Assembly (NCBI GenBank): GCA_949318235.1 | Contig: OX439129.1 | Coordinates: 8,191,849-8,255,848, forward strand | DNA length: 64,000 nt | Direction of reading: 5' to 3' | From: Ecdyonurus torrentis | Lineage: Eukaryota; Arthropoda; Insecta; Ephemeroptera; Heptageniidae | Shown here: piece by piece, positions 23,485 to 37,355 of the stretch | How the letters are laid out: each line of letters opens with the position of its first letter | Numbering within the stretch: position 1 is the first letter of the stretch | Translations under genes and position numbers: made by a program | The notes under the pieces: generated by a model | Seen by the model: only the letters and a program-made list of their open reading frames with translations | The model's database searches: none | Told to the model about the DNA's origin: nothing

Positions 23485-25080
23485 ATGGTCTTTTATTATA
23501 GATTTAAAACAGAAATTAAGTTTTTTTTTTTTTTTTTAACAATAATGCATTATACATACGCATTTTTTGTAACAAGAACATTAAAAAATCTCTATAAATT
23601 ATATACCACCATGAAACAGTAAAATGTTTTAAAATTAAATTTTGAAAGGACGATTAAAAAGTTACTCATATCACAAAATTGTTAACAAGATATTTTTTAA
23701 AATGTTTTCGTTTGTGAAAGCAAATTACCATGCAAAAAGTACGGGAAAGTCTAAATTTTGTAACATATTAAATTTTGTTTAATAAAGAAATTAGATTTAG
23801 CAGTACATTTACAGGTGGTATTTTTTAGTAAAATTTAACTCATAATTTTTTTATATATTTCGACAAAGTGCCAGAATTCTTATAAAATACTTCCCATGGC
23901 TGCGTCATAATAATCATGCATGTCAATAATCTAAAATGTGTATCATTAAGGTCGCTTCTCAGCATGGGAACATTAATGACTATATATATATAGTGACATT
24001 TTTTTTTTTTTTTTTTTTTTTTTTGCTTCTTAACCGGATCTAGAAATTCCTATTAATTAATATGTTTTTTGACCCTGCAATAAGAAAAAAAAATCTGAGA
24101 AAGAATCAAATTATTTTCAAGGAGAACAAACAACTTATAGATTTCAAAACTCAATCATAGAGAAACGTTTGATTATTTCTATATTGTCCTCTTTTGTGTT
24201 GTATATTTTCACGAGTGGTGGATCCGTGTGTGTGGTTACCATTGTATACTTTCATAAGATGATATCTTGACGGGACTGTTATAGGTGTAGCGCAAAGTCA
24301 GAATATGTCAAAGCATACTTACCAATTGAGAAGACTTTTAAATGTGTTTTCATATATTTTCAAATTATTTTGAAACAGTGCATGGTACACCTCCAGTTAA
24401 TATTTATATACACGAATTGCAGAAACCAATACTTTGTTTGTACCTAAAATTGTAAATAGATGCACTGAAAGATCAAAAATATACTTATTGTCTAAATTAT
24501 GAAATCAAATTCTATATCTAAAAAGAAATTTAATAATAAAAATAATATGAAAAAAATAATAATATTATTTTGGAAAATTTATAAATATGCTTTCTATATT
24601 GTTTATTTTGTTAATATCAGATAATAATACTTGTTTTCCTTTTTTTTATGTCTTTATTTCATTTATATTATATATAGACATATAATAGATATTGTAAGGT
24701 ATAAATAAAATTGAACCGACCGATTATTGTAAAATAATATATTGTGTTTAAAAAATAAATAATAATATATAGTAATAAATATCCCACCGTTGACATCACT
24801 GATGGCAACTGTACTAACTTGATCTAACTTGTAAGTTGTAGCTGGAGATTGGCCGAGTTAACAAAAACAAAGCATTAATTGTAATTATAATATATAACAG
24901 TTTTCCATGCAGTGGCTCAAAAGTTTTACTCATATTCTATAATGACCTATTTACAATGCACTGAGCAATAGTTGCACTGAGCGATACATTTGCATATATC
25001 ATGACAATTTAATTATTTTTATGTCCTATAGTCACACAGTGCAATATTTATTCACTTCACAATTAATTTCATTGCCTAAA
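23485..25080. other. AT-rich stretch, no gene seen
   Basis: A poly(T) run (about 23998-24024), a slightly mixed patch at 24780-24860, and nothing coding. Confidence 0.6.
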
Positions 25081-25099
25081 TATTTCGTGGTTAATTACG

Positions 25100-25275
25100 A
25101 GCAATTATTGTGCATGAAAGTTTAATGGTTTATTATTGGAATTGATCAATACTGCAATTGCATAAAAATTTAATGGTTAATTATTGCAATTGCTTGAAAA
25201 TTTAATGGTTAATTATTGCGACTGTATGAAATTTTAATGATTAATTATTGCAATTGCATGAAAATTTAATTGCTA
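25100..25275. repeat. Diverged ~32-bp tandem repeat
   Basis: The module AATTATTGCAATTGCATGAA, then AATTTAATGGTT, recurs about four to five times, with TAATGGTT/TAATGATT near 25123, 25171, 25203 and 25236. Each unit holds ATTGCAAT-type and TTAAT homeodomain-like words, so it could also be a cluster of binding sites. Confidence 0.7.
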
Positions 25276-25838
25276 AGGAGTTGCATTTAATTAAATTTAT
25301 TGCATGCATTCCTCCATATGTGAACAGTATATTAATACGTAAAATTGTAAGCAATTTATTGCCTATTTAATCACGATTGAAAGTTATCTATATAAGATAT
25401 CTCATAATATATAATCTTGTAACTCATACTCTTACAACTATTATACTTTAACTTTATATACTCTGGCACATCAATTGATATAAAATACATAATTACATTC
25501 ATTATGAGATTGTCATACTAAATAATTACTATTAGCTTTTATTTAAACTAACTTATTTTGTCATCATTTATGTCAACAGAAAGAGCTGAGTGAAATCTAT
25601 CTGTATAAAAAGCTTTGGTGACTCATTGCTTCATGTACAAAAATATACCAAGAGGAAACATTTAGGACGGAAGCTTACAATGAGAGAGAGAGAGAGAGAG
25701 AGAGAGGGTGCAATGCATGAGGCAGACACCGTACCTAATAACCACATACAACAGCAAATCGCATTTTTATTTCCTAATTCAATTCAACTGCACAAATATA
25801 CATTTAGCTTCTTTTTATTGTGTATATAATAGAATAGG

Positions 25839-25870
<32 letters not shown>

Positions 25871-26307
25871 GCAATCTTGCATGCAGTATAAAATTAAATT
25901 ATATTGAATAAAAAAGTATGGTTTCATTTTCTATTAAAGCATTTATGTGGAAAATATTACTGTAAATGATGTTACATTAATGTAAGTTCACTAATTCTTA
26001 TAATTGTGTATTCATTAGCTTATGAAATATGATAATAATTTTACTATTTACTTACATTGGGGTTTTGTATATGTGTGTGCTATAGACTGTTGTTACGATG
26101 TCCTTTCAAGAACAATTTAATGGGGTTTTTTTATATCTTGTAAGTATTTATTTTATGTATAGTGGTTTATTTATATTATCCCTAATTATAGATGACAAAC
26201 TTTATGTTTAAAAACAATGATAAGACATAGTATACGTACGTAGTATAAAGTCAGTCTTAGACTCGTTGGCGTTTTGCATTGCTTTTAAAATAAACAATAA
26301 ACACATA

Positions 26308-26645
26308 CCGGTGTTGTCAAAACCCGAATAAATGTTCTAATCCAGATTACGGATACGTGCTTATTAGGTCTGAATTATATTTGGATTACAGGTTTATTAA
26401 CAAAAAATGGATCATCTGGATCAAAATATAAAAAAAGCAACAAAGAAAAAAATAAATGTCATTTTTCGAGGGTCCTCATGATTTTGAAGTGATTTCCAGG
26501 GAAAGTTTCAAAAATTAGTTTGGATAAAGTACACTTTTCCCGTTAATCTGTATTTTATTATCCGAATTCCTATTATTCGGATCTAAAATGAATAGAAATT
26601 ATCCATCAGATCCAAAAATTCGAATACAAATTCTGGCAACGGATG
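26308..26645. mobile_element. Possible MITE with imperfect inverted ends
   Basis: The left end ACCGGTGTTGTCAAAACCCG roughly matches the reverse of the right end CGAATACAAATTCTGGCAAC. Inside, TCCAGATTACGGATA and TCCGAATTCC/ATTCGGATC give further inverted words. The ends recall hAT-type GTTGCCA termini, but identity is low. Confidence 0.35.
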
Positions 26646-27136
26646 TTTTTTTTCCTCATTTTTGAAAGCACTATATTATGCTGCATAGTGTATACTATTT
26701 TATTATAATATTAATTGTTTTTCACTGCATAGAAATAATATCAATATAATATTATTAATTAATTATCATTTATATTTGTCATTTTTTCAAAGAAAACCTA
26801 TTTATATAAATTTGAAACATTTCTCAAAGAAAGGAAAAGATTTTCAAGTTTTATATTTTTCTTGCAGAAACATATCAAGAATAGATTATTGAAAAGTATT
26901 CTAAAACATTTTTAAGTGCCCTTAAAAAATATTTCATATAAAGTTTGATAGGATTATATTATATAACTTTATCATTGATATAATATACTGTATATATAAG
27001 AAGAAAAATAAATAAATTATAAAAAATTTATAATAATAGTTCAATATTTCATATAAATGATATTGATTGATATAAATTTTATGTATACATTGGTAATTGA
27101 GTGGAGATTTAGAGTATAAAATCCTCCTCCTTCTGC

Positions 27137-27139
<3 letters not shown>

Positions 27140-27195
<56 letters not shown>
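27140..27195. repeat. (CT)n microsatellite beside a mixed island
   Basis: A pure CT run of ~56 bases. It is followed by CATTGACAAATGGCTGCAGG and then a (GA)n run at 27245-27270, so an inverted CT/GA pair encloses ~50 bases. Confidence 0.95.
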
Positions 27196-27197
<2 letters not shown>

Positions 27198-27365
27198 CCC
27201 ATTGACAAATGGCTGCAGGAGCATTAAAAATTGGCTCTCTTCGTAAGAGAGAGAGAGAGAGAGAGAGAGAATCCATTTGCTACTGCTGATTTAGTGTAAC
27301 GAAGTAAAAAGCTAGCAAAGTGCTGCGATGTCCGAAATGATTTTATTTTCCTGCAGCTTTTAGCG
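27196..27365. promoter_or_regulatory. Island between and after CT/GA tracts, possible enhancer
   Basis: Mixed sequence with ATGGCTGCAGGAGCATTAAA, AAGCTAGCAAAGTGCTGCG and CCTGCAGCTTTTAGCGTCAC. Composition contrast and position next to GAGA-type repeats are the only support. Confidence 0.25.
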
Positions 27366-27499
27366 TCACAAAAGAAGAGAAAAAAGAGAGAAAACTTTTT
27401 TTTTTTACATTTTCAAACATTTTCTTTAGAGAGGCAAACAATTTCCGCATGCAAAACTTTTTTCTTGTTGAAGCAAAACATTTTTTATTGAAAAGTTTA

Positions 27500-29148
27500 T
27501 ATCATTGACTACAATAGAAATTGAATATAAATTTTATTTTTAAGTCAATAATGACAAAATGTATATTTTATTATCTGATTTTTATATATATAGTATGCAG
27601 GAATTTTAGATACTTGCTTTGAGAAAGAGATGCAATTCAAATATACGTATAAGAGAAAACTATACTACATTTTGTTCTCTATTTTGAAGAACAAATGAGC
27701 TGTAATATTCTCATATTTAATTTAAAAAGTTAAGTTGATTGAGCCTTAAAAAAATCAATAATGATACTGTGCCGTTATGATAAGCTAACACGCCGATAAT
27801 GTATATACCTTAGTTTGTAAATTGTTAAAAAAAAAAAAAAAAAAAAAAAAAGGAAGGAAGATAATTAAATTTTTTATTTTTCTTATAATATATGAATATT
27901 CACATTTCACATCATAATTTTACCACTGTATATTCTGTATAATGAAATTATTGGTAATTTCTCACACACATTTGGAAGAATTAAAACAATTTTACATTTG
28001 CGCGGATAAATGAAAAAGCTATATAATAACATTAAATCATAAATATAACATATACAATGGAACACAAAAATTACCTTCAAGTACGAAGAAGGTAGAAGGT
28101 TTTATAAATTAAACAATAAAAGAAACTATAAGGATTCAAATTAGAAATAAAATTTAATTTTCTTTAATTTCATTTTGTTTCTTTTTTTTTTTTTTTTTTT
28201 TTTTTACAGCGCTATTTTTTTAAATAAAAAAGGTTGTATCAATTATAAATAATTGCTTACTTTAATTCTACTTTCAAAAAAAATATATAATACATTATTC
28301 CTGAGTAGGAGTGGCTTTTAAATTTTTTTTTTCTTTTCAAAACTTCAAATTCTATAAGATAATTTAAAAAATAAAAATTACAAAAGGGCAATTGTATAAT
28401 TGAAACAATAAAACTTTTGAAGTATTATTTTATATTTTATGATTGTTTGTACGTAACATTGAATATGACTCGCCTTCATCAGCAGGTCAAACGTGGCTTT
28501 TCAACAAACACAAACTAATAATCAAGTTTATAAAAATAAATTGTTCAATTATTTTTTTGAACGTGTTTTTCATATTTCTCTCTGTATGTAAGCTATAATT
28601 TTGTTGTTTCGTTTGTGTCATTTTTGTTTCGAGTTTCGAGTATTATAAAAATAATTGCAGTAAAGTTGTATCTAAAGACAGCAGATTAGTACCGGCATCG
28701 TATTATTTTAAAAACTACAATATACTATTGTATATTATATATATAAAATATCGATAATTTCATAAATCGATTTAGTATTATTATTAAAATTATATAGCAT
28801 TTTTTATTGAGATTTTTTTTCTTTTTTAGACCAGCTAATCAACGCTTTTTTTCTTCACTTAACATGTGTAAATGACTATGAGAATTTGAAACGTTTTTTT
28901 GTTGTAAATTAAATGTTTTTTTTATTTATATAATACGCGTTATATGAATAATAGGTGAATTTTCATTGGCATCAAAATACTCATTGGCATTTGATATTCA
29001 TTTTATTTCTTCATTTTACACGTAAAACATTATATTTCAATTTTCATCATTTTTTTCTTCTTCTTCTTTCTATGAAAGAGGTGAATGCCAAAATTATAAA
29101 TATTTGAACTGTGTTATAATATACTCTGCCATGGTACTTGGAGATTCG

Positions 29149-29150
<2 letters not shown>
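27500..29150. other. AT-rich stretch, no gene seen
   Basis: Homopolymers (A near 27827-27851, T near 28182-28205) and no supported feature. Confidence 0.6.

Positions 29151-29152
<2 letters not shown>

Positions 29153-29190
<38 letters not shown>
29153..29190. repeat. (CT)n microsatellite
   Basis: CT run followed by degenerate TTTTCTCTTTCTCTTTCTC. Confidence 0.93.
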
Positions 29191-29195
<5 letters not shown>

Positions 29196-29464
29196 CTCTT
29201 TCTCTTTCTCTCACTCGCTTGCTTGGATTACTACAATTGATAATTCAAAATTGATAACTTAATACCATTACAATATCTATCAACAAGGTTCTAAATAAAG
29301 TAACTCATATAAATAAAATTTCATTTAAAGTGAAAACATAACCATAACCAAGTTTTATATGAAATTCGATTATTGACATTAATATATCGATATTATATTT
29401 AATATCGTGAAAAAAAAAATGACATGGAGACAACATAAAGAAGAATAAAAAAAGGATTGTTTTG

Positions 29465-29524
29465 CTGCAGCTATTTATTAAGAATTGAGAAAAAGCCGCC
29501 AGCAAGCTGCGATGCCAAGAAAGG

Positions 29525-29555
<31 letters not shown>

Positions 29556-29620
29556 GTAAAGCCGCTCCACTATGTCATTACGTTTGGAGTCACGTCTCCT
29601 CGTAATTTCTATCATTCAAC
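29465..29620. promoter_or_regulatory. Mixed island around a (GA)n tract
   Basis: AAAGCCGCCAGCAAGCTGCG is followed by a GA-rich run (about 29523-29555) and then GTAAAGCCGCTCC and TTACGTTTGGAGTCACGTC. Again a GA tract is embedded in less AT-rich sequence. The 61-codon open frame across it is not convincing. Confidence 0.22.
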
Positions 29621-30784
29621 TCTTAGCTGGAAATATATATAAAAAAATATATATAAGAAAATAAAAAGATTGTTTGATTAAATGAGTTTAAAATTGGTTG
29701 GTAGGAACTATTAATTTCATATCAAACAGTCGTGGGAGTCTCTTTTTCAGCTTTCAAATATCATTTTTTTTTATTATGTATCTCTCTCCCAAAATATAAA
29801 AAAAAATAAAGTTTTTTATATATATATTTAAGATTATTGTGTAAGATTTTAATGTACCTGGAAACTTTTATATTATTATTGTAAATTAAGCCACATAAAG
29901 TTGAGCAGTTGCTTCGTATCAGAAAATTTATTAATAGTTATTATTAATATTTTTGAACTTGCTATCTTTTTTTTTATATACTTTTTTTTTAAGTTTTTTT
30001 TTTTTTCCTTTATATATAAAATTTATCCTGATCATGATTAGGTGATTATTAGATTGTTCACTTTTTTTTTCGGTACTTTTACATTGAGTATAACAATGTT
30101 AAAAGAATTGAATTACTTTATATAAAGTTTCATTACATGTATTTTTTAGTTCAATTGAATGTCGAAATTGGCTAAAAAAAAAAAAAAAAAAAGAAGATAT
30201 TACTTTTAAATTTTCTTTGAGTAAATTTCTTTTTAGAAATAACTATATAAATGGAAATGTGATCTTTTAGACTGACTTTAAAATAAAATTTTCATGATTA
30301 TTAATTTGAATTTTATTTGAGGATATTAGAAAAAGAAATGTCAACTCCGCAGTAACATTAAGAATAACTTCTTCTACGTACACTGTTTATGATTTTCATT
30401 ACACTTTTAATGAGAAACACTTATTATTATTTTTAAGATCACAAGTTTAATAAGTGCAATTATTTAAAAATATTTCCTGAAAAAAAAAATACTTGTTGAC
30501 AGAATAATCATAAAGTGCATGGAAAACTAATTATGAAGAATTTAATTTATGATTTTAGTTTTATTTCTATCTGTAAGATTTGCATAAATTTTATAATATA
30601 TTATTACTATTTTGCATTGATAAACATATTTGTATGCTTAATATATTTTAAGTTATGTAGTTTAGAAACTTATTTTTTTTTTCAATATTTTTATCCTTAT
30701 ATGAATATAAATAATTCTATATAACCAAAAAAAAATAGTGTATGGCAATAACATGAAAATAAATTTTCATGTGTATACATATAT

Positions 30785-31054
30785 AGGGCTAAAGCTGAGG
30801 CAGAATGTGAATAGTAGGGGTCAAATACGAAGTGGTATAAAAGTTGTATGAGGCAAAGCGCAAAGCCAAAGTGAAGTTTAAATAAAACGAGTGCCACGCC
30901 TCAATGAAGCTGTGCTCGCTTCACTCTTCAATTTTTTATACCAGCAAAGCAAAACCCGCCCCGGCTCTAATGCTTTCCTTCCGACTGAAAATTTGTTCGC
31001 TTTTTTTCGATTTGTTCATATGAAATCAATTCAGAGAGAGAGAGAGAGAGAGAG
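30785..31054. promoter_or_regulatory. Mixed island ending in a (GA)n tract
   Basis: Contains GCTAAAGCTGAGGCAG, AGGCAAAGCGCAAAGCCAAAG, GAGTGCCACGCC and AACCCGCCCCGGCTC, then a GA run at 31033-31054. It lies in an AT-rich desert. Overlapping open frames on opposite strands have no recognisable product. Confidence 0.27.
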
Positions 31055-31099
31055 TATCTCGTTTTTATTGCACTTTATACTCGTTTGCGAGTAAATTTA

Positions 31100-34000
31100 T
31101 ATCCCCTATAGAATAATGTTTCTCTCTCTTTCTCTCTCTCTCTATCTCCCTTTTTTATATCTACATTTTTGTATATATTTGGAATTTCATATAGGGTTGA
31201 TATTGGTTCTTATGAATGTTTTTTGTAATCTATAACATCTTTGACTGTAGGTTAAACATAAAATTAAACTAAAATATATTTAAAAAATTAATAATTTGAC
31301 ATATATAAGAATATTTCCAATTGATTGAAAATTAATTTCATATCCTGTAAGTTATTGGTTTATTGAAAATATTGTAATAAGAGTATTATAACTGATACAA
31401 AACATAATTTCATGCGATCTTTTTCAAATTATGTTCTCACATATATAAATTTTTCTACTTTTTCTCTAAAATTTTGCTGTGATCAAAATATGATGCATCC
31501 TTTCATAATAATTTTTGAAATTTAGTTATTAAAAATAATTGCTCTTTAACTTTCAAATTTCTATAATAAGTACAGCTATAATATAATATATATTTCAAAA
31601 AACAACAACAACAATGAATAAATGTAATGATATTTTTTTCTAAAGGAAATTATATATATAGTGAAATTATACATTACTTTGAAACAAGGCTAATTTAATG
31701 TATAAATAAGTTTTATGAAGATGAAACAAACTTAAAGTTTGTGATGAGATGTATTATAGTGATTTCAATGTTTTTAAAAATAAATTAATTTTTTTATTAA
31801 ATAATTCATTTTACAGCTTACAAGAATTTTATATTTGTCAATATTGTTACTGTTTCTAAATAATATAATAATATATAAAATGTGACAACGACAGGGCCCT
31901 AGTATATATATAGAGAGAGTCCACAGCTATATGTTTTATAATTTTTAATAGTATTACAGTGTACACCATTACCAAAATAAGAAGAGAGGTTATTACAACC
32001 GCGGATGCAGCCCCTTTTCTCGGATTCTAATCAAGTTATAGAAATAAAATTTAACACGTATTGACTTCAATATTACATTGATCACCTGGACAATTTTTGG
32101 TGTTTATCTGGGGAAAATTGTTTCAGAAAAACGGGTGCATCCGGTTATAAAAATCACTGTTCTTATTTTTTCCAGGGTGTAAATGTGAATGTACAGGTAT
32201 GTATATAGCACCAAGTTTGTGCATGTAACAAGTATGTAAGTGTCTTGAATTTTCTTTCTATTAATTAATCTGGACGGATATATACTATCTATATGCATAT
32301 AAGTGAAGAAAAATGAGAAATAATGAAATTTTGATTTTGAATTATCAGATAAATTAACTTACGATGTAGAAAATAGCTCACGTGTTTTGTGTTAATTACT
32401 TTATTTGTTTTGAAATATATAAACTAAATTTCATGATTAAATTAGTAGTAATTTAATTATTAAGACATTGTGTAAAAATGTAATGAACCAAACCGATAAG
32501 TCTATGACTTGGTTGGATTTTGTATAATTGTGTGTTTAAAAAAAATGCAGTGATTTCAAATTTTGGAATATTTAGACTTTAATTCAAGTTATACCATATA
32601 AGCAATTGAATGTAAATATAGATTAGGCCTATAAAAATGATTATTAAAATGTTGATTGTAATTGTTGCAAAAACTGCAGTGTCACTACACATGCAAAATA
32701 ATCCTCCATATTTCCTGGTATAACGCAACACAATACCCCCCCTCCCCTCAATACTTCCATGATATCGATTCCAGAAAAAAAAATGTATAATTTTTACTGA
32801 CATAAAAATATATATATAAAAGGGAAAAACTTTTATCTCACAATTCAAATGCTAATTCCTATGTTTTTATAAACTCCTATAAAGCAAAAATACATAATAA
32901 ATTTTTATAAAACAGCGGATAAAATTTTTCGCTTGAAATAAAAATTTTGCGAGCACAAAAGCGCACAATTTCCGAGTCATTAAATTTCTCTCTTCAAAAA
33001 ATTCAAACTTTTATTGTAATTTTTTTTTATTCTTCTTCTTTTTTTTGGCGACATACAAAACATTATTTGCAATGGAAATTCTTTTATTTGCCTCTTTTTT
33101 TTATTTCGTTGTTTTATAATTGAATAATAAGCGAGAGAGACTTTTATATATTTTATTATTATTATTATTATCATTATTATTGAGAATCGTATAGTAATTG
33201 TAGCAATGCCTTTACTAACTTGTATTTGCATATTAAATTTGCTTTTGTTAATATAAAAAAAAGCCAAGCGCTCAGTCAATTTATATACATTTGTCAATTA
33301 AATGCAAATTCTTTTATTTTTGTTCAGCATTTGAAAACAAAACATAAGCGCTAACCCTCACTTTTATATATATAACTTTTTTATATTGCTTTTATTTTTA
33401 TTTTATTAACAAAATTTACAAATTTGCAGGTCGTTAAAAACTTGCGCATGTAAAAATGTTAAAAAAAATAATAATAAATAAAAAATAAAAAAATTATTGT
33501 GTAAAGGTATGGTTAAAATATATATAATATCATTTTTTTTTATATATATGATAAAATTAGCAATGTATTTTTTTTTTTACAGTATAACAACGCATTTTTA
33601 GTATACACAGAAATAATTTATATAAAGAACTTTTTCAAGTAGAAAAAAATAATAAACAAGGCATATATACAAAGAAATTATATGAAGGATTTAAAAAAAT
33701 AAAATTTGTTTCTAGGAAAATTTAAATGGAAACAAATTATTATTAATACTTAAAAACATCATTACGTATATATATAGTGAATAACCATTTGGAACCATTT
33801 TCTAATTCTTGTTATTTTGGTGCTTGGTAATTGCACAAACTGAATTATAATTTCAATTCTCTATATTTGTAATACAGAGAGAGAGAGAGAGTTACATAAT
33901 GAAATCCAACGTCAAAAACTAAAACATACAAAAGTTTATAGTAAATTTTCTTTACAACTTAACAACTTAACTATTCCATTCGGCACTTTTTTTTTCCAAC

Positions 34001-34595
34001 TGCGTGAATACTTTACATTAAAATAGAATTTAAAGAAATACAGCTGATCAATGCTAAATCATGCATAATTTTGGAATTACATTGAATTTTGTATATATAC
34101 ATAAACAATAACATTTTATTATATACTCATTCTACCTCTGTCACGTCTATAAAACAAAAAGTATAACAATAATTTTTATTCAAAATGAATTCAATCTTAT
34201 AATCCAAAATCTATTTTTAAACTATTTATTAATGAGCTTTATAATATGTAAAAGATGCATTACTTTATATATTATTCTATGCTAAATAATCTGAATTACC
34301 ACTATGAAATATAATTTTATAGATAATTAAAAAAATCTATATACAGTATGTATGTATTATTTATTTACGTATTTTTCAGATGATTTAATAAATTTCTTCA
34401 ATAGATATTCATCTATATATTTAAGATCAATTAGTTATTTTAGATTTTGAAAAATTTGAAAATACTTTTAAACTTAGTCTTAGACTTGATAATTCTATGT
34501 TACGTTTTTTTTTACGTAAAACAATTCAAATCTTTAATTAAATAAATCTACAATTGCTGATTAAGCATAACATGCATGGCAACATTGCTATATAT
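31100..34595. other. AT-rich desert, no gene seen
   Basis: About 3.5 kb of low-complexity AT-rich sequence. A C-rich run occurs at about 32737-32748. Short reverse-strand frames (for example 32579-32848 and 32980-33297) have no domain and no codon bias. Confidence 0.6.

Positions 34596-34596
<1 letters not shown>

Positions 34597-34634
<38 letters not shown>
34597..34634. repeat. (GA)n microsatellite
   Basis: Pure GA run of ~38 bases. Confidence 0.94.
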
Positions 34635-34639
<5 letters not shown>

Positions 34640-35027
34640 CCTTTAGTACTTTCATTAGTATAATATTTTAATATATAGTCACTTATATACGACAATACAC
34701 AAAAGTTGTATTGCGGATGAACAGTACAGTATATTATTAGATTATAAATATATATATATATACATCAGTGTATATATATAAATGTATGAAGAAGTTAATT
34801 CAGACATCATCAGCCGAATGTTCACACGCCTTTGATAATGTTGACAGCTCAAAAACCAATTCAACTACCAGTCTTAGTCTGTGCAGTATATTAAATTCTA
34901 TATCTAACAAAAATTACTGCAAAGTCATTCTCTCTATGAAAAATGATCCGCGCACTTTATATTTATATCTTATTGTATTTCATTTTACCACTGCTTTATA
35001 TTATACAATATACTATATAGCAAACGC

Positions 35028-35029
<2 letters not shown>

Positions 35030-35075
<46 letters not shown>
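35030..35075. repeat. (AT)n microsatellite
   Basis: Pure AT run of ~46 bases. Confidence 0.95.
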
Positions 35076-35079
<4 letters not shown>

Positions 35080-35932
35080 TATAGTATTATTATTATAGCT
35101 AACTCATGATTTTCAACGATCAAAAAATTGTGTTGAGCAAATACCGCTTTGTGTATAATAATATTTCTTATTTTTATATACCTTTCTTCAAAGCAGTCAA
35201 GCACAAAAATATACGTTTAATAAACCTTTTTTATTTTATTAGATTATTTTCATAAGAAAATTTCAATAAATTTTAGTAACGAAATTATTAATACTATATA
35301 TTTTTTTTCTTCTTCATAATACATTATATATGGTAGTTGCATAGTTGCTGAGGCATACGAATATTTTGATTTGATGCTTGAAAATTGTTATTTTTTTTCT
35401 TATACATAAGTGTATAAAACTTATTATAAATGATGTGCACAGAGTATGTATGTATGATAATAAAGCATTTAAATGAAACAGCATAAATCACGTTCAGTAG
35501 TCATTAAGATGCTATTTTTTTTAATCACAATATTACTTTGATTCTATAAAGAATATTTTTATTGACTGAGCAGTATTCAATAATTTTCAATGTATATACT
35601 AATAGCAATTTCAAACAAAAAAGAACGTGATTCATTTGTTTTAATTCAGAATTAATTTTTTGATTTATCTATGACGTAAGTATATTAAAAGTGAAATCAT
35701 GATCGGGAATACTTAAATAGTTTTATTTTATTTATTATTATTGTATTTTTTTTAATGTGCATTATTCGCTACTATAGTATATAGTGGTCCATTCCATGCC
35801 CCTTACATAAAATGTGTCTTCCAACTCTCTAAGCGCATGGTCCATAAAAACGACAATGTGGCATTCTGGTTTACGCGCCTATAACCTATAACTATAATAA
35901 ATAAATAAATTCTTACGTTGTATAACATATAG

Positions 35933-36111
35933 TTATTGCGAACAAGATGTCTTTATCTCGTATTTTGTCACGAGAAGCAAAATGTCTATCTCGTATTTTG
36001 TCATGAGAAGCAAACTGTGTAACTCGAGCCCCATCTACATAACGTTTGGAAACGATATAGACATTTTGATTCTCGTGACAAAATTTGAGATAGACATTTT
36101 GTTCGCAATAA
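35933..36111. mobile_element. Foldback element with TTATTGCGAAC ends
   Basis: Starts TTATTGCGAACAAGATGTCT and ends AGACATTTTGTTCGCAATAA. Inner arms repeat the theme: TATTTTGTCACGAGAA against TTCTCGTGACAAAAT. The left arm contains a second copy of the GTCTATCTCGTATTTTGTCA segment, so the arm itself is duplicated. The spacer is ACTGTGTAACTCGAGCCCC and following bases. No coding capacity. An 86-codon reverse frame across it is incidental. Confidence 0.8.
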
Positions 36112-36170
36112 CATTGACAGTTTAGGTGTGTCGATTGAGATAGTGGGGTTAGGTGTAAGAGTGGGCCAGA

Positions 36171-36275
36171 CATATTGTCAGGCTTAAACCTCGCCCTTTC
36201 AAAAATTTGTATATTTTTTTTCTCTATGCATTTTTTTTTAATAAAGACGATTATTTATTTATTTATTTATTTGAT
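36171..36275 (+). mobile_element. Possible LINE 3' tail with (ATTT)n
   Basis: The segment CTTAAACCTCGCCCTTTC ... AATAAAGACG is followed by ATTATTTATTTATTTATTT. A poly(A)-signal-like word just before a short tandem tail is common at LINE ends. No reverse transcriptase sequence is present. Confidence 0.3.
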
Positions 36276-36599
36276 ATAGTGTTTCTGTGAGCTAGAAAAG
36301 GTGTCAATAATAAAGTTGAAAGATATGTAAATGACATTGTGGTTCATTATTTTTGCGGAAACAAAATTCATGTATACATTCAATTGTAATTGACATGGAA
36401 CGTATAATAAAATCTTATCTTACACAGTTTTTATTTTTTCTTATTCTTTTCATTTTATATTTGCATGCATGCAATTTCTTTAAATTGTGTCACGTTTATA
36501 CATTTATATCACACGTATATGTCCAAAACATTTACATTTCAAAGATCGTTATTTAAAAAATATATATTTGGATTAATATATCTTATAGAAACAAAACTT

Positions 36600-36735
36600 A
36601 AAGCACTTTTAAAAGAGTCCCGTGAAAATCCCCTTGACTGTGCGTGTATGACTCAGCAAGCTACGGCGTAAACTGCGCTTAATGTGCATGTTCAACCAAT
36701 CAATCAGTCAAGTGACTACGCGAGATATTTGAATA
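36600..36735. promoter_or_regulatory. Island with AP-1/MARE site TGACTCAGCA
   Basis: TGACTCAGCA (36649-36658) matches a Maf/AP-1 recognition element. It is followed by GTAAACTGCGCTTAATG and a CCAATCAATCAGTCAAGTGA block with CCAAT and PBX-like words. Mixed composition in AT-rich surroundings. Function inferred. Confidence 0.3.
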
Positions 36736-37355
36736 TTGCCAACTAACAATAGAACACAATATTATTAATGATTTTTTTATACGTACTATATTTTTTATTT
36801 ATTGATCAATGAATAATATTATATTGTAATAAAATGAACTTCTTTTTGCCAGTTCATTACAAGTGATCGACGATTTACATATTATTATTTTGCATGAAAT
36901 AAAAATATAATAAAAACGTATAAGGGGAATATTTTATATTCGTATGTAACGCACCTTTTTTTTTTTAAAAAATATTTAAATTTTAAATTTTAAAAACATG
37001 ACTTGCAACTGAAAAATAAAGTTTATAGGTTTTCAATAACATGTCTGTTATTCATTATATACATCACTTTTGCAATTTGATATGAATCTTATATAGTACA
37101 AGGATAATGAATTATTTATATATTTATTTATGAAGTATACTAAAGCTTAATCAAAGCTTACTATATCACTTCTTCATCGTTCATATATGTAAATTTAGAG
37201 TCATAAAACCATTAAGCAGCTGCATTTTGGAAGTTTTCAATAAATAAACGTAGAATTTGTTATGCTGAATTACGTTATTTTTTTAACAGATATGTTCACA
37301 TCTCTTATACGTTTATATTTTATATAAAATAAAATTTAAATACTATACAATAATT

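Noticed and set aside
35913..36173. 86-codon reverse open frame with repeated SRDKIRD-like peptides
   Set aside because: The repeats come from the duplicated arms of the foldback element, not from a protein.
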